Below are positions 1 to 11,473 of a DNA stretch of 64,000 nt, in pieces. Below the pieces are notes generated by a model. That model searched no databases. It was not told the origin of the DNA and saw only the letters and a list, made by a program, of their open reading frames with translations. Source of the stretch: Holtermannia corniformis (Eukaryota > Basidiomycota > Tremellomycetes > Holtermanniales); the NCBI GenBank assembly GCA_001599935.1, contig BCIJ01000027.1, positions 81,077 to 145,076 on the forward strand, written 5' to 3'. Position 1 is the first letter of the stretch, and each line of letters opens with the position of its first letter. Made by a program: the position numbers and the translations under genes.

Positions 1-639
1 GCTCCCGACAACAAGATCGACCTCAATTCAACACTGACTCGCTAGCGCTAGCTCCGAAACTATCCACTTGAAAACGTAACGCTCGGCAGAGGGCAGTCTT
101 ACTCTCGCCAAGCCCGTGCCCGCCCTCTTTGTGCATGATGACAAAAGTAAGTTGATGATGATGAACGATCCGCAAAGACTTTTATTATGAAATGTGCATG
201 CGTGATGTCGCTCCGGTAGTGTTCCGATCCTTTTCCCACCGCTGAATCTCTACATCTCAATCTCCCAGTTTGCCTTCTCGCACAGAATGAGGGACCGCCA
301 ACAGTTGCAGGCCCCCAGCGCACCACTCACTCGTTAGCGCAATTACGCAGTCCACATAATAGCCAGCATGTCGGGGCCAGGACTGTCAGACTCAGCATCA
401 GCCCCATTAGCACGCAGCTCAAGTGGTCGGACCTGGGCGCTTGCGGCGAGAGAAGAGTGCACGCCACCGCATCTGAGATGAGGCCTCGAGCGGGCTAGAG
501 CGTTGGAAGGAGCGAGAGCGGACCACGTTTCGACTGAGATGGCGCTGGCGCAGACCCACTTTGGTGCCGAAGGCCTTCGTGCGCAAGTACCTTATCAGTC
601 GGGTTGGACGTCGACGGACGATTGTTGTCCCAAGCATCC
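1..639. other. No gene recognised (left edge)
   Basis: Only short frames occur on both strands, without splice-linked exons or motifs. The stretch may hold the end of a gene outside the window, but nothing in it can be assigned. Confidence 0.4.
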
Positions 640-876
640 ATGTCAGACAAGTCCCCACGAAAGCTCCTGTACCCAGATGAAAAGCACTTCTTCACCTGGT
701 CGCCCGAGACCGAAATCTGGATGCACATTGTGCTGAAGCCGGACCCCGACCCAAAGACAGAGGCATGGACTCAGACTTTGTGTGAGATTGTGAGCCACAA
801 CGACCTTGGCAGTACCTTGGTGGGGATAGAGAGCAGCGCTAAAGCGCGCCAAGCAAAGTCCGAGGCAACGGCGTAG
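640..876 (+). CDS. Small hypothetical protein (78 aa)
   Basis: A single open frame starts at ATG 640 (MSDKSPRKLLYPDEK) and ends at the TAG before 877. The product is hydrophilic, with an aromatic patch (HFFTWSPETEIWMHIVL) followed by a charged Lys/Glu/Ala tail. It has no signal peptide, membrane segment or domain I recognise. It faces MPC1 tail to tail. The frame runs upstream to an ATG at 604, but the second ATG begins the part that looks like protein. It could be the last exon of a longer gene. The call rests only on protein-like composition and is tentative. Confidence 0.35.
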   Translation: MSDKSPRKLLYPDEKHFFTWSPETEIWMHIVLKPDPDPKTEAWTQTLCEIVSHNDLGSTLVGIESSAKARQAKSEATA

Positions 877-1050
877 ACAGGGTGCTGAGAGGGCGTCGGC
901 ATGCAGCTGTGTAATTATCTGACAGCTGCGGATTTCCCTTGCTCACGCATCTGGCAGGGTGTAGCGGCAAGGGAGATCGTGAGCGCCGCGCTGACTCGGT
1001 GCGCAAAGTGACAGATACATCCTTCATCTCCAGTCAAGCCAAGCCAAAGT

Positions 1051-2071
1051 CTAAGCCTTGATCTTGGCCTCGACAGCTTTAGCGCCCTCAACGACCTTGC
1101 TCTTGACGTCTTCAATCTGTGTGGCGTCAGCTCACCCCTTGTGCTTGCACCCGCTGTGCTTCGCAGCGCTCACCTTTGCTTGTCCCGGCTGCGCAGCCTC
1201 CCTGCCGCCCCAGTACCAGTAATTCGCGAACCGGAAATCTTGCGTCAGCTGCGCGGCGACGTTTGTAGCGTGGCAGGCGAAGAGGAGGTAGTTGCGCGGT
1301 TGGACGCGCCAGGCGAAGCGCATGAACACGGCGCTGGGAGGTGTTAGCGGTGAAGATTGGGTGGAAGGGTTCGGTTAGAGGGCGTGACCGGACAATCCAC
1401 TTTTCAATGAGTCGGTGAGCTGCATAGAATTTAAGATGGGTTGCAAATCATCTGACAGTCGATAGACTGTCTGAATCTGAGCTACGTCGCCATCTCGCTC
1501 GGTGCACACACACAGACTCGGTTCTGGATTCTAGTGCAATTGAAACAACCAAACTCACGAATAAGCCGCAAGTGTTGTCGACATGGTACCCGAGATCATC
1601 TCTGGGTCCTTACGAATGTCCGAGAGGGCGGCGAGAGGCAGACCCCAGTTTGCGACCTATGGGTAATAAAGTTGAGTTATCGGCCTGCGTCACCATCTCC
1701 CCGCCGAGATAGGTGCAGCCTATGCTGGACACGGACGGGATGGATTATATGGGAGAGGACTGACGGGACCCCAAAAGTGGGTACCTGCGTTGAGATGAGC
1801 ACTAGATCCGATGGTGCAGGATGGAGACTGACTGAAAAAGTATTGCCGTGCGGCGGGGCTCTTTGCCCATGCAAAGAAGTTTGTCCTGCAGGTTGTTAGT
1901 GACTTTCCGTCTGCGCGATAGCTGGGTGCAGCTAGCACGGTCGTCGGACGAGCACTGACCTGTTGAGCGAACGAGACCGATCATGATGTAAGAGATGGTG
2001 AACGAGAGCAAGGGATCGTCAGTCACTGGCCTACTTGATCTGTACAGTACCGCAGACGCTACGTACGCCAT
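1051..2071 (-). CDS. MPC1: Mitochondrial pyruvate carrier subunit MPC1
   Basis: This is the inner-membrane subunit that, with an MPC2/3 partner, imports pyruvate into mitochondria. Spliced exons read [19 protein letters not shown], then [30 protein letters not shown], and [20 protein letters not shown], which are the family hallmarks (THFWGPVANWG and [14 protein letters not shown]). The C-terminus is a short Ala/Lys-rich helix ([17 protein letters not shown]). The best start is ATG 2071, a 5-nt first coding exon (ATGGC) followed by a GTACGT donor and a 181-nt intron with a CTAAC branch site. This restores the frame and gives the normal short N-terminus of the family. Further introns follow codons for S, P, YS and QAK. 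Length is about 125 aa, as usual. Family assignment is firm; the tiny first exon is inferred from phase. Confidence 0.9.
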
Positions 2072-2222
2072 GGTGAAGACCGAGATGGATGGAGATGAAG
2101 CAAAGTGCTGCTATCGCCGTTCAAGTTGTCGTCCTCGTTTGACTTTTCCCCAAAGTGGCAAAACGGCAACAACCGTGAACCATAGCATCAGTTCGACTAC
2201 ACATCTCAATCTACAACACTGC

Positions 2223-4671
2223 CTAGTCATCTACACGCGAATCAGTCGCAGTCATCGTCTCGGTGTCGGTCGGCGTCTGCGTGCCCGTGTGCGTATACGT
2301 GTCGCCGGCGCCGGACGAGTCTTCCGTGTCTTCGGGGATCGTCTCGAACGTGTGCATCGTCGGCGCCGTCGTTTCGCTCTGCAAGGTTGTTAGCTTGGTT
2401 TAGGCATGACAGAGTGAGGTAGACTGTGGCGCTGATACAACACCGATGTTGCGAGCGGGCTCTAGCCGAGCTAGTGTCGAGTCACACTCCAGACACGTCA
2501 ACGGATGCACCGCCTGCGCGAGACACTCTGCATGCCCGCTCACCCCAAACGGAATTAGCATGCAGTTACAGAGCGGTACAAGGACAAGTCCCGCGCCGCA
2601 TCAAAGACCACCACTGGAAGCCCGTCGGCTTCGAGATCTGCAGCCCGTCACGGCACGCGTCCACGTCGTTAAAAGCTTTTCACGCGCCAAAGTGCAGCGC
2701 TCTGCTCGACTCTGGCAGGTATGATCAAGCTTGATCGATTGCAGAGACGCCGACAAAACAGGAAAGTAACAAACTCGAGAGATCGCAAGCGAAAGACAAC
2801 AGCCGGTATGGCTGACCGCGTGTGCGAATCGCTCGTGTCTACCGTTCATCTTCTCAGAGAGGCCTTGTTAACAGCCAAAGAAGTTGCCCGGAGTATGGTA
2901 GTGAGGCCAGCCAACATTTCCTCGACGTCGTCGTAGCTTGAGACAGCTTCAACGCGCCCCAGGCTGCAAGCCAACCCTCCCAGTCCCTCAACTGATAGAT
3001 CACCCAGGTCCAGCAATCCACCAATTCCAAAGCACTCACCCCTCCAACCGTCGAGCTGCTCGCAGCACTCGGCGCCAACGTTTTGCCCATGCGCCTGTCA
3101 ACCGGCAGTCTTTCCCCAATGCCACTGGCGACATCCGAGCCCGTCTGCACAATCTCCCATTCCCTCTGTCGACGCCTCGCTTCCGCTTCTTGCTCTTGAT
3201 CGAGTTTCTCAAACGTATCGGGTTGGCTATCGGTTTCGTTCGGACGCGAGCTGGTGCCGGAACCGGAGAAGAGCCATGAGATGAGGAGAAAGGCGAGCAG
3301 GCTGCTACTGAGCGTGATGCCGAGGGCGAGCGGTGGGAGGATGAGGAGGGGTGGAAGGGGGTGCGAGGTGAGCAGCCACCGGATCCCGGTGGGACGAGGG
3401 TAGAAGCGGACAATGACCCAGCCGGTTGTGCGGACTTCGCGTGGGTGTTTGGTCGAGTCGGTGAAGAAGTCTTCGCGGCCTGCAAGATGGGTTAGCGTTG
3501 AATGAGGCAAGGTGACAGACGTGCTGGCATCGGCGAACGGTCTCCTGCCACCCGTAGCCAAGTCCAAACTCACCGATCGAGACAAACACACCACCGACAA
3601 TCCTGTCTCCACCTCGAAACGGCCTCAACACGACCCCCTCGGCCATCTGCTTTTGCACCAGCACGACGTCCTTCCCGTTCTTGGCGTGATGGGACTTTGG
3701 GCGACCGACAGTACCAGCATTAGGGCAGAACGATCGCATTGGCCAGGGAAGGACGCAGGGCGCCCAGGATGTGAGCAAACTGATGGATGGAAGCGGGAGC
3801 GAGGGGAGTGGGAGGATGCCGGTGGTGCGAGGCGGTGGTGGGAGTGACTGTTACGTGTCAGCATGTCAGCATGACTGTAGCTGGGTAGGACCGAGCTACA
3901 AACCGGCTGCGATGCAGAGTACAGAGTCGTGTCTGGATTCTTGACCGATCGGAGGTCGAGGTTGAGCATGAAATTGCCTGCTGGATGTCAGCTATCTTCT
4001 GGTTGCGGGAGAGACGGACCCATGTCCTCGTACGCCTTGTCGGGTCTCACGAGCTCGAGTTCGAGTTGGACGTCATACCGCAGATCTTCCTGAAAGTCGG
4101 TCATGCTGAGCGGGATGATGGTGTGAGGGGTTGGGTTGGTCTTGGAGCTGGCGTTGGGTGTCAACAACGAGCATATAGAGCAGGTCTGGGGACTTGTGCC
4201 ATAACGCAAGCGTGATGCTGGATCGTAGGACTCACCCATAGATCAACCACCCGTCCGCCTGGACGATCCCGCCCGTACCCCACGACCACCAGAACGCAAC
4301 GACCGCCAGGACGGAGAATGTTCCCGACACCAGGATCAGCAACAACATTAGGACCGCCTTGAGAGCGAGCGAGAGCGTGAGAGGCGACGTCAAGGTCCGG
4401 TAGAAGATGTTGTATGGAACTCTGACACTGTGGCACCGTCAATTGTATCCTGTCCGCGTCACAGTCCCAGCACCCACGGTGCAGTCAGCAGCCTGCCGAG
4501 GAGGTTGACAAACTCGAGAAAGTCGGGCTCATGCTCGGGTCGTTGGAGGACGCCCGCACGGCGGTGGCGATACCCGGTGCTGGTCGTGCTGGCACCCGGA
4601 TTGTAGCCTCGAGGTGGATAGCGCGGAACGAGAGATGGATCGCGTTGGCGTGCACGGAGATGGCTCTCCAT
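2223..4671 (-). CDS. SEI1: Seipin (lipid-droplet biogenesis protein)
   Basis: Seipin is an ER membrane protein that organises lipid-droplet formation at ER contact sites. The first exon from ATG 4671 is a soluble Arg/Pro-rich leader (MESHLRARQRDPS). Exon 2 holds TM1 (LALKAVLMLLLILVSGTFSV). The lumenal core follows: SKTNPTPHTIIPLSM, FQEDLRYDVQLELELVRPD, GNFMLNLDLRSVKNPDTTL, and later VGGVFVSIGREDFFT. TM2 lies around 3290-3390 (LPPLLILPPLALGITLSSSL). The YDVQLELELVRP...GNFM block and the two flanking membrane segments are diagnostic. The tail is Glu/Asp/Thr-rich, ending TATDSRVDD at 2223. The last intron as modelled spans roughly 2386-3035, far longer than neighbours, so a hidden exon is possible there. 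About 400 aa. Confidence 0.85.
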
Positions 4672-5389
4672 CGTGTCGCTCGGTGTCACTGTTCAGGAGG
4701 GAAGATGGTGTCGACTGTGGATGTTGGTGAGAGCAAGTGACCATCCACCACGGGAACGACCATCAAGGACTCGCGCACTTGTGAGAGACGCTGGCTGTAG
4801 CTCACGACAGGTTGCTATTTGACATCAGATCGGTCGAGCACACGAAAAGTCGATCATCGGCTGTGTGAACGATCTTATGAGCTGTGATCGGATCAACGGT
4901 CATCGTGTCGAGTTCAAGCAGCAGGGTAGTAATGCTTGTCTGGCAGCCTGCAGATCTCACACGCTTTACATCGAGCTGGCTGAGCAACAGAGCATCAGCA
5001 ATACTGCTCTGGCGCATGCTTGCTCAGCCCAGATCGACCATGGTATCAATCCAAGGTCAATCCTCAGACCGTGTGACTGTGTGAACTGAGCGTGCTCCGG
5101 AAAGCGCCGTTACCCAGCTTGCTATGAGAAGGCGCAAAGGTTTACATGTCTGAAGATGGCAGCCCGGCGATAAGAGCATCTCACTGAATAAGAGGGACCG
5201 GGACCGCTCAGAGGCACTGGCACCGCCCCAGCACAAGCGCATGACCGGATCTCGCCCTAGTCGCCAAGGTAGAGGGTGGTAAAGCAGCCAACAGCTTGCA
5301 TACGTGGGTATCACAACCAGAGATCTCGTCACACCCTCCCACTCTACCATCATCCACCCTGCTGCTGCTACTGGCCCATATCACCGCTG
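4672..5389. other. Intergenic, no gene recognised
   Basis: Short frames on both strands show no splice-linked continuation or motif. The stretch holds the upstream region of seipin and the 3' flank of the next minus-strand gene. Confidence 0.5.
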
Positions 5390-6467
5390 TTACAGTTCAT
5401 CTTCATCTTCAACCTCGTTGATTCCGTCGTCCACCTTGTCATTGCGAAACCGCTTCCGAGGGGAACGAGATACAGGGGTAGCGAGAATCAGAGAATCGGA
5501 TGGGGTATAGCTTGCCGCCACCGACACGACTCTGTGATAAGGCGGATTGGGGTCGTCGACTGGACTTGCCTGACTTTGGGGAAGCGCATAATCTACAGCC
5601 GAAGCGCCATCGTCGTCGCTGAATTGCGTTCGACTGATCAGGGCGAGCAGAGGTCGGAGGAGCACAGGCCACTCGGCGCGGCGGGTCTCGACCTCGTTCA
5701 AGTCAAACGCGAGAGGTGACCTTTCGGGGTGATCCATCAGAGAGGCTCAGCTCTGTGCATTGACATCCACATGACTCACCATGTCCGCCATGAGGCCGGG
5801 AAGCAAAGCGAGCTTGTCCTCGCCCGCTTCTCTGCTCGCGTAGACATCATAACCCTCTGCATTGGACCTCGGTCTCGCAGCAGCGATTCGGTACGCGAAG
5901 GGCGAGTAAAGGTCCAATCGCCTTTGATCTTGTGCTCGCCGTCGCCAGCTCGGCATCTGCGAGGATATGCGCGGCAGCATCGTACAAGTTATGCTTGACT
6001 CCCAGCACAGCAAAGTAGGCAAGCGTCTGCTCGCACTCCGGGTAGTCGATGCTCTCGTTTGGGATCACGTAGAGCAGCTCGCGGTAGTGATTCGGGGGCG
6101 ACCAGCTGCGTCGTGGCTTTGGCTGGCAAGAGGTCAGGATTCCCGCCAGACCACTTTGTCACCTACGCGTGCTTCCGCTGATTAGTCACAGAGCCCTCGG
6201 AAACGAGACGGGATCGCACTCGAGCAAATCGGTGCCCGCGCGAGCCACCGTCATGTAGCTCGATGGAGCCGAAACTCTCGTGCAGATGGCCCAAGGTCTG
6301 CACAAGGTCAGAACAAGCGCCAAGAAAGCGCCGTGAGCTCACAGACAGGTGATAGCCCATTTGATACTGATCGGAGAATTGATCTCGCACATGGTGATAT
6401 CCGCTTTGGATACATCTAGCATGGCTTTGATGACGCGGACAGTGTCTGTGTGGGACTCTGGATCCAT
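5390..6467 (-). CDS. Uncharacterised protein, family member A
   Basis: I do not recognise this family. From ATG 6467 (MDPESHTDTVRVIKAMLD) the gene reads through about four exons. One exon carries the core motif YRELLYVIPNESIDYPE followed by QTLAYFAVLGVKHNL. Next comes SPFAYRIAAARPRSNAEGYD and an acidic last exon ending TPVSRSPRKRF and EVEDEDEL. The next minus-strand gene (7170-8337) has matching blocks in the same order (LLYVVPRDGLSFRD, YWAVVAAKRNL, SPNGYQFSAARPLVNRDGFE, TPLSRSPRK), so the two are tandem duplicates. The intron between the NL block and the SPFAY block could not be placed exactly; the frames do not join cleanly with a consensus donor. The SRSPRK tail resembles a CDK phosphosite or basic signal. 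No enzyme motif, signal peptide or membrane segment is seen. Confidence 0.6.
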
Positions 6468-7169
6468 GTTGTGGTGGGTGAACCGTCGTCGATGGTTGAA
6501 CGGTGGCACATGGTTACCCGGCCAAACCCCAGTCGGGGCGGTGGGCTCAGCTCGCGCAAAGCAAGCATCCGAGCAGACGATGCGTGCCAGGCTTGGAGCA
6601 CACATGCGCTGCAATCAAATAGACGTCGGTCAGTTTCCACAATCATAGCAGCTAATCTGACGTTTCTTCCAGCATGAGATGGCCTAGCGCACAATCCGCC
6701 ATGTCGTCACGCAGACTCGTGAATCAGAGCCTACCGGCCGAATTTGACCTTGAATGGCTTTGCGTCACGGATCCTACGCCGCATATCGTCGTGAGCACAA
6801 TGCAGCTAGCAAGTCAGTCGTCCACCCTGCGCGTATACTTTCTCTGATCTTTGCTTCCACCCACACGAACCATAGGCAGCTGCCGAGTCCCAGGCGTCGA
6901 GTTGGCTACGTTTGTGTTCGTGTTGTGCTGCAGGCACGCACGACTTGTTTGTTGATCGGGGGCCAGGTTGCAGGACGCACCGGGAGGTATGGAGAGCGTG
7001 CCGGAACGGCATCGACCGATGCCACACGGTCAAGCAAGCATACAGGCATAAACATGGCATGAGAATTGTACGATTCAGTGAGTGTCGGGCAGCGGTGCCC
7101 ATTGTCATGATCATGCTCGTCTCCGTTGAGGTCGCAACTCGTATCTCCCGCCGCTTCCGGTGCGTTTTG
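6468..7169. other. Intergenic between tandem paralogues
   Basis: No exon-like frame continues from either neighbour. The interval is presumably the promoter of member A and the 3' flank of member B. Confidence 0.45.
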
Positions 7170-8337
7170 CTAATGTTGCCCTTGTTCCTCGTCCTGGATG
7201 TCCTTTGTGTCGGCCTCGGCTTTCCGAGGTGAGCGAGAAAGCGGCGTTGGCAGTATGGAGTCATCAGGACTATCGCCGCCGTTATAGCTTTGAAGGCTAG
7301 CCAGAATGGGCACCAGATTTGGAGCTGGAAAGAGAAATCGGCGCGGTGACAGGTGCGGACGTTTGTGCGCTTGGCGTTGTGCCAGCAAAGGCTGGTGGAT
7401 ACACCAGCTCATCAACGGAGCAAAGGTCGATGCCGCGCGGCAGAGCTTCAGGGTGATCCAACTATATGCGTGGATCAGTCATGTAGCTCTCGAGCGAGAC
7501 TGCATACGATTTCCGCAATGATCGAAGGCAGCAATGCCTGCCGCTCGAGGTCGCGAGCCGGGTATGTCGAGTGACACTCGAAGCCATCACGATTGACCAA
7601 AGGGCGGGCTGCGGAGAACTGGTAGCCATTCGGAGAATAGGCCAAGATGAAGGTCCAGGTGCGGATCCCGTCCTCCCTTGACTTGGATCAGCCGTGCTAA
7701 GCGAGAGCTGAGAGACGCACAGATTGCGCTTGGCGGCAACGACGGCCCAATAGGCCATGATATACTCGTGGTCACGGAATGACAGGCCGTCGCGCGGTAC
7801 GACGTAGAGCAGTACGCCAGAAGTGTTGCCCATGGTGGGGGACGCGATCAGGGGGTCGCGATTGACTTTCCTGCCTGCCATCGTTTCAATGGTATCCACT
7901 GTAAGAGAACGAGGTCGACTTACGAGCCACGGGGTGCCGTTTGAACACCATGCCTACTTTGACTTGCAGATCTGGAACAGTCTGAAGATGCCCGTGTTCG
8001 TGCATGACAAACGGCTCGGTTTGCTGATTCTTGCGACAGTGCCAGGCGACGTGGGAGACGAGATGAAAGCTCAAATGCAGCCTGATGACGCTCTAAGAGT
8101 CTTCAGCATGGATCGGTACTACTGAATGGTACGCACGGGAAGCAGGTAGCCAGACTTGTAGTCGGCGAGGAGGTTGACTTCAGCATCCCAAAGCGACGGA
8201 CCGACTGCATACACGTCGCCGGGATCGGTCGTCACCACTGATTTGGAGACTCTGCAGATGTTGACCTGAGCTCGCAAGGTCTCAAGCTGGTCCTGAGCGA
8301 GCTCGACGATCTGTTCGGGATCCTTGGGATGGTCCAT
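7170..8337 (-). CDS. Uncharacterised protein, family member B
   Basis: Tandem paralogue of the gene at 5390-6467. The start chosen is ATG 8337 (MDHPKDPEQIVELAQDQLE), which aligns with the start of member A. Coding-like sequence (CRVLLRADQCISNSVDSP) continues upstream to about 8538 with no ATG, and a GTGCGT donor lies just before 8337, so a 5' exon is possible. The order of blocks is VVTTDPGDVYAVGPSLWDAE, HEHGHLQTVPDLQVKVGM, VLLYVVPRDGLSFRDHEY, YWAVVAAKRNL, EDGIRTWTFILAYSPNGYQF, LLPSIIAEILDHPEALPRG, then TPLSRSPRK and a charged tail ending EEQGQH. Introns show GTGCGT or GTATGC donors and CTGAT/CTGAC branch sites. Function is unknown. It is divergent from the nucleosidase gene. Confidence 0.6.
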
Positions 8338-8563
8338 CGTTGTCAGTGGTCGGTGGCTGGAACGCACTTGACGACCGAACGGGTCAAACTCATAGAGTAT
8401 GGGACTGTCAACACTGTTGGAGATGCACTGATCCGCTCGGAGTAGCACACGACAACCCTGCTCGTCCTTTGTCGGCGGTTCCAACGCCGCGACGTCGGAG
8501 CCGAGATAACGAGTGATCGTCGCTCTCACTCGCTTCAATCATATATACAACCACATCGACATC
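8338..8563. promoter_or_regulatory. Short divergent promoter region
   Basis: About 226 bp separate the ATGs of member B (minus) and the nucleoside hydrolase (plus). An AT-rich TATATA tract lies near 8541-8547, close to the plus-strand start. If member B has the possible 5' exon up to 8538, the shared promoter would be much shorter. Inferred from layout only. Confidence 0.35.
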
Positions 8564-10605
8564 ATGGCGCCCAAGAAGATGATCATTGACACCGAGTGCG
8601 TCGTCCGGGCTGGCTCGTCAATCGAGCTGACTGACGCTTTTCGTAGCCCCGGGGTCGACGACGTGCTCGCTATCCTGCTGGCCTTGGCATCGGTCAGTAT
8701 CTTCCCATACGGCTTGTCCCATCCCGTCCGGTCGCGCTCCTATCCGCTCTAGGATCTTTGCAGCCTCTTTACATCAAATCTTGCTCATTCACCCCCTCCG
8801 TCAGCTTCAACTCTCGCTAACGCTCCCAGCCCGAAGTCTCTGTCGAAGCCATCACCATCGTCTTTGGCAACACTTCAGCCCCTTCAGCCTACGCCAACCT
8901 CTTGAAGATCTACCACGCCCTCGACGCAGAGCTCTCGACGCTGCCAAAAGCAAGCAAGCGATATGACAATGTTGTCGGCGGACGGAACAGGGTCAAGCTG
9001 GCACTGGGAGAGGAGGGACCGATCGCCGGTGAGAAGAGTCTGGCGGCTTATTTCGTGAGTGGTCATTTAGACGAGCTTTGTGGGAGAGGGATGAGCCTTG
9101 GGGTTTGGTAGGGCACGAGCAGGCCGTTACTTGCTCGCTCGAGCAATCCGCCGGCCCAATCTCTTGCCCACCACCCCACACCTCTACCCGGTCTCAACCA
9201 GCTCCCCCTATGCAACCTCCGTACCATACGCTCACACATCCAGCACGGCCCAGACGGCCTCTCCAACATCTCGGAATCCCACCCAGAACTGACCCCGCCC
9301 CAACTCGAACCCGGGTCGGCACACAAGCACCTTGATATCGAGACCAAGCCGGCGTACGAGGTCATTCTGGACACGATCAGGGCGTCGCCGGGAGAGGTCA
9401 CGGTCGTTGCGCTCGGACCGCGTGAGTGATTCTTCTGATATTCATGACTGAACGGGCTGGAGTGTGCATCTTTGCGACTGGCTTCCGCTAGAGGATTCAC
9501 TTGGCATCGGAGTAGACTCCGTCATCCTTCGTGACTCCTCACAGCCGAGGCTTGACGAGTGATCGCAAGCCTCACCTCTGGCAGCATGGCGTACTGTAGT
9601 CTGTGACCGTAGAGTATTGATCACGCTGCGCAGCGTGGTGAACCGGTGGTCAGACGTCTATAGGTCACCGTCTTGCCTACAGTCGATCGTCTTCCTATCA
9701 CCGACCCATGCTAACCACTCGCAGTCACCAACGTCGCGCGTGCGCTCCGCTCATCACCCGAGACGTTTGCTCAAATCGGCGAACTCGTCTGGATGGGCGG
9801 TGCCCTCGATCACCCCGGCAACACCTCGGCCTCCGCCGAATTCAACTGCTACGCGGACCCATACGCCGCCGACGAGATCCTCACTGCCGTCCGCGAAGGC
9901 GCCTTCACTCTCACAATGGCCCCATTGGACATCACGACCCCCCACACGATCCCATTCGACGACCTGATCCACCCAGAGGGCGACAAGAGCGTCACACCCT
10001 TGCAGACGTTCACAACGGCCATGCTCCACCGTGTACGCAAGCTTCAAGCTAGCTTTGGCCTCAGTGACGCGATGGAGATGCACGATCCATTGGCCATCTG
10101 GTATGCTCTTGCCACGATCGGTGGCGAGGGAGAGGGCTGGGCGCTGCAGTCGCGTGATTTCGCGATCGAGAGGACTGGCGAGCTCACGAGGGGGATGTGT
10201 GTTATCGACAGGCGGTGAGTTTCTGTGAGCGTGATACTGTCAGGGTTGTGTTGCCCGAATGCGGCTTGTGCCGACGCCGACCGGCAGATGTTTGCGAAAG
10301 GCATGCTATTCAGTCCCCAGCGGACTTGGGCTCTTGTCTGCACCTCGGCTGGGTAATGCTTGACCACGGCTGACGATCCCAGCGGCGAGGGCGCCAACCA
10401 GGGCGACCGCACCAAGTCGACCGTGCTCGCCGCCAACGGTGTCCCTGAGCAACCGCTCACGCTCCCGCCCAAGGACGACACGATTGATCGCATGGGCCAG
10501 CCTACGGCGCTGGTCAAAGATCGACCGAGGGTCATCACTCAGACGCCGGGCAAGGAAGTCTTGCGCAAGGTACTGCTGGGTCGGGTGTTTGGCACCAACA
10601 TCTAG
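8564..10605 (+). CDS. Inosine/uridine-preferring nucleoside hydrolase
   Basis: Hydrolyses the N-glycosidic bond of ribonucleosides (base plus ribose) in salvage; cytosolic by family. Exon 1 ends MAPKKMIIDT and splices to give the Ca-binding signature DTDPGVDDVLAILLAL. The split codon GA+C restores the canonical second Asp. Later exons give VEAITIVFGNTSAPSAY, HGPDGLSN, VTVVALGPVTNVARAL, ELVWMGGALDHPGNTSASAE, FNCYADPYAADEIL and the distal MHDPLAIWYAL, all in family order. The final exon ends PGKEVLRKVLLGRVFGTNI. About 420 aa, longer than bacterial members (about 310), as usual for fungal ones. There are at least six exons. Whether it prefers uridine (URH1-like) or purines cannot be told from the sequence. 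Confidence 0.9.
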
Positions 10606-10657
10606 AGCTCAATCGCATGTATACATCATCCGCGCATCATTATACAGGCCCAAGGGT

Positions 10658-11215
10658 CTAGTCCACCTCTTTCCACAAGGCTACCAGGTCATCCACCGCC
10701 TTGTCCTTCTTGAGAGGCGGTTTCGTGAACGCCCCACCGACGGGCGAGAGTGGGGACATGTAGAATGGTGTCGGAGGGAAGCTCGGGTTCTGAGGCGAGA
10801 CCACACGAGGCCGGGTCGTGAAGGGATTGGGGATACGGTAGTGAGGGGACGGGGTCATAGGTGATGGCAGGAAGAACAGCTTGTTGCGCTTGCCCTGTTC
10901 GATTGCAGGCTTGGCTATTGGCTGTGGAGGGGAGCGGTTGCGCGGGCTCAGAGGCGATAGTAACGCCGCAGTGTCGCTTGCCGACGTTGTCGGCGACAAC
11001 GTGAGCGGTGGCGGCTGCTTGCGCTTGCCTTGGCTCTCGCTCGCACGCGACGCAGCGCTGTCGGACGAATCACCTCTCATGAGCTCTGGCCGAGTAGGCT
11101 GCAGCGACTGCATGAACGATATCGGTGGAAGGTAGTGATGGTAGCGCGAAGGCGGGTGTGTGTGCACACGAGTGGTCGATGACGGTTTGGACGGCGGCGG
11201 GCTTTGAAGTGCCAT
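10658..11215 (-). CDS. Proline/serine-rich hypothetical protein (185 aa)
   Basis: One uninterrupted frame runs from ATG 11215 (MALQSPPPSKPSSTT) to TAG 10658. It is rich in Pro and Ser with many SP/TP dipeptides (PLTLSPTTSASD, LLSPLSPRNRSPP, FLPSPMTPSPH), so it is probably disordered and multiply phosphorylated. The C-terminus (KKDKAVDDLVALWKEVD) looks like a short amphipathic helix. A CAG acceptor lies just before the ATG, so an upstream exon is possible. It is convergent with the nucleosidase gene, 52 bp away. No domain is recognised. Confidence 0.5.
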   Translation of the reverse strand: MALQSPPPSKPSSTTRVHTHPPSRYHHYLPPISFMQSLQPTRPELMRGDSSDSAASRASESQGKRKQPPPLTLSPTTSASDTAALLSPLSPRNRSPPQPIAKPAIEQGKRNKLFFLPSPMTPSPHYRIPNPFTTRPRVVSPQNPSFPPTPFYMSPLSPVGGAFTKPPLKKDKAVDDLVALWKEVD

Positions 11216-11473
11216 TCTGTGGTGAGAAAGGTGCGTCCGTCGACGTCGCCGAGGTCAGGCGGGGTCGAAGCGGCAAGATCGCTCGACCGTCAGTGTGTTG
11301 TTTGTTTGTGGGGTGCAAGCCTGCAAGCGGCTGGGAAAGGCGAACATGGACAAAGCTCAAAGGGCCGATCGAAAGGCTGCCATCAGCCTCCGGATGGAGC
11401 GCCGCTGCCCCTGGCTTGCTAAACGGTGACCTAAAGGCAGGGCAAAGGAAGGTGACGGACACCGTTGCGAGCT

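Noticed and set aside
9063..9500. Minus-strand 145-codon frame opposite the nucleoside hydrolase
   Set aside because: Antisense to the exons carrying HGPDGLSN and the VALGP motif, with no independent support.
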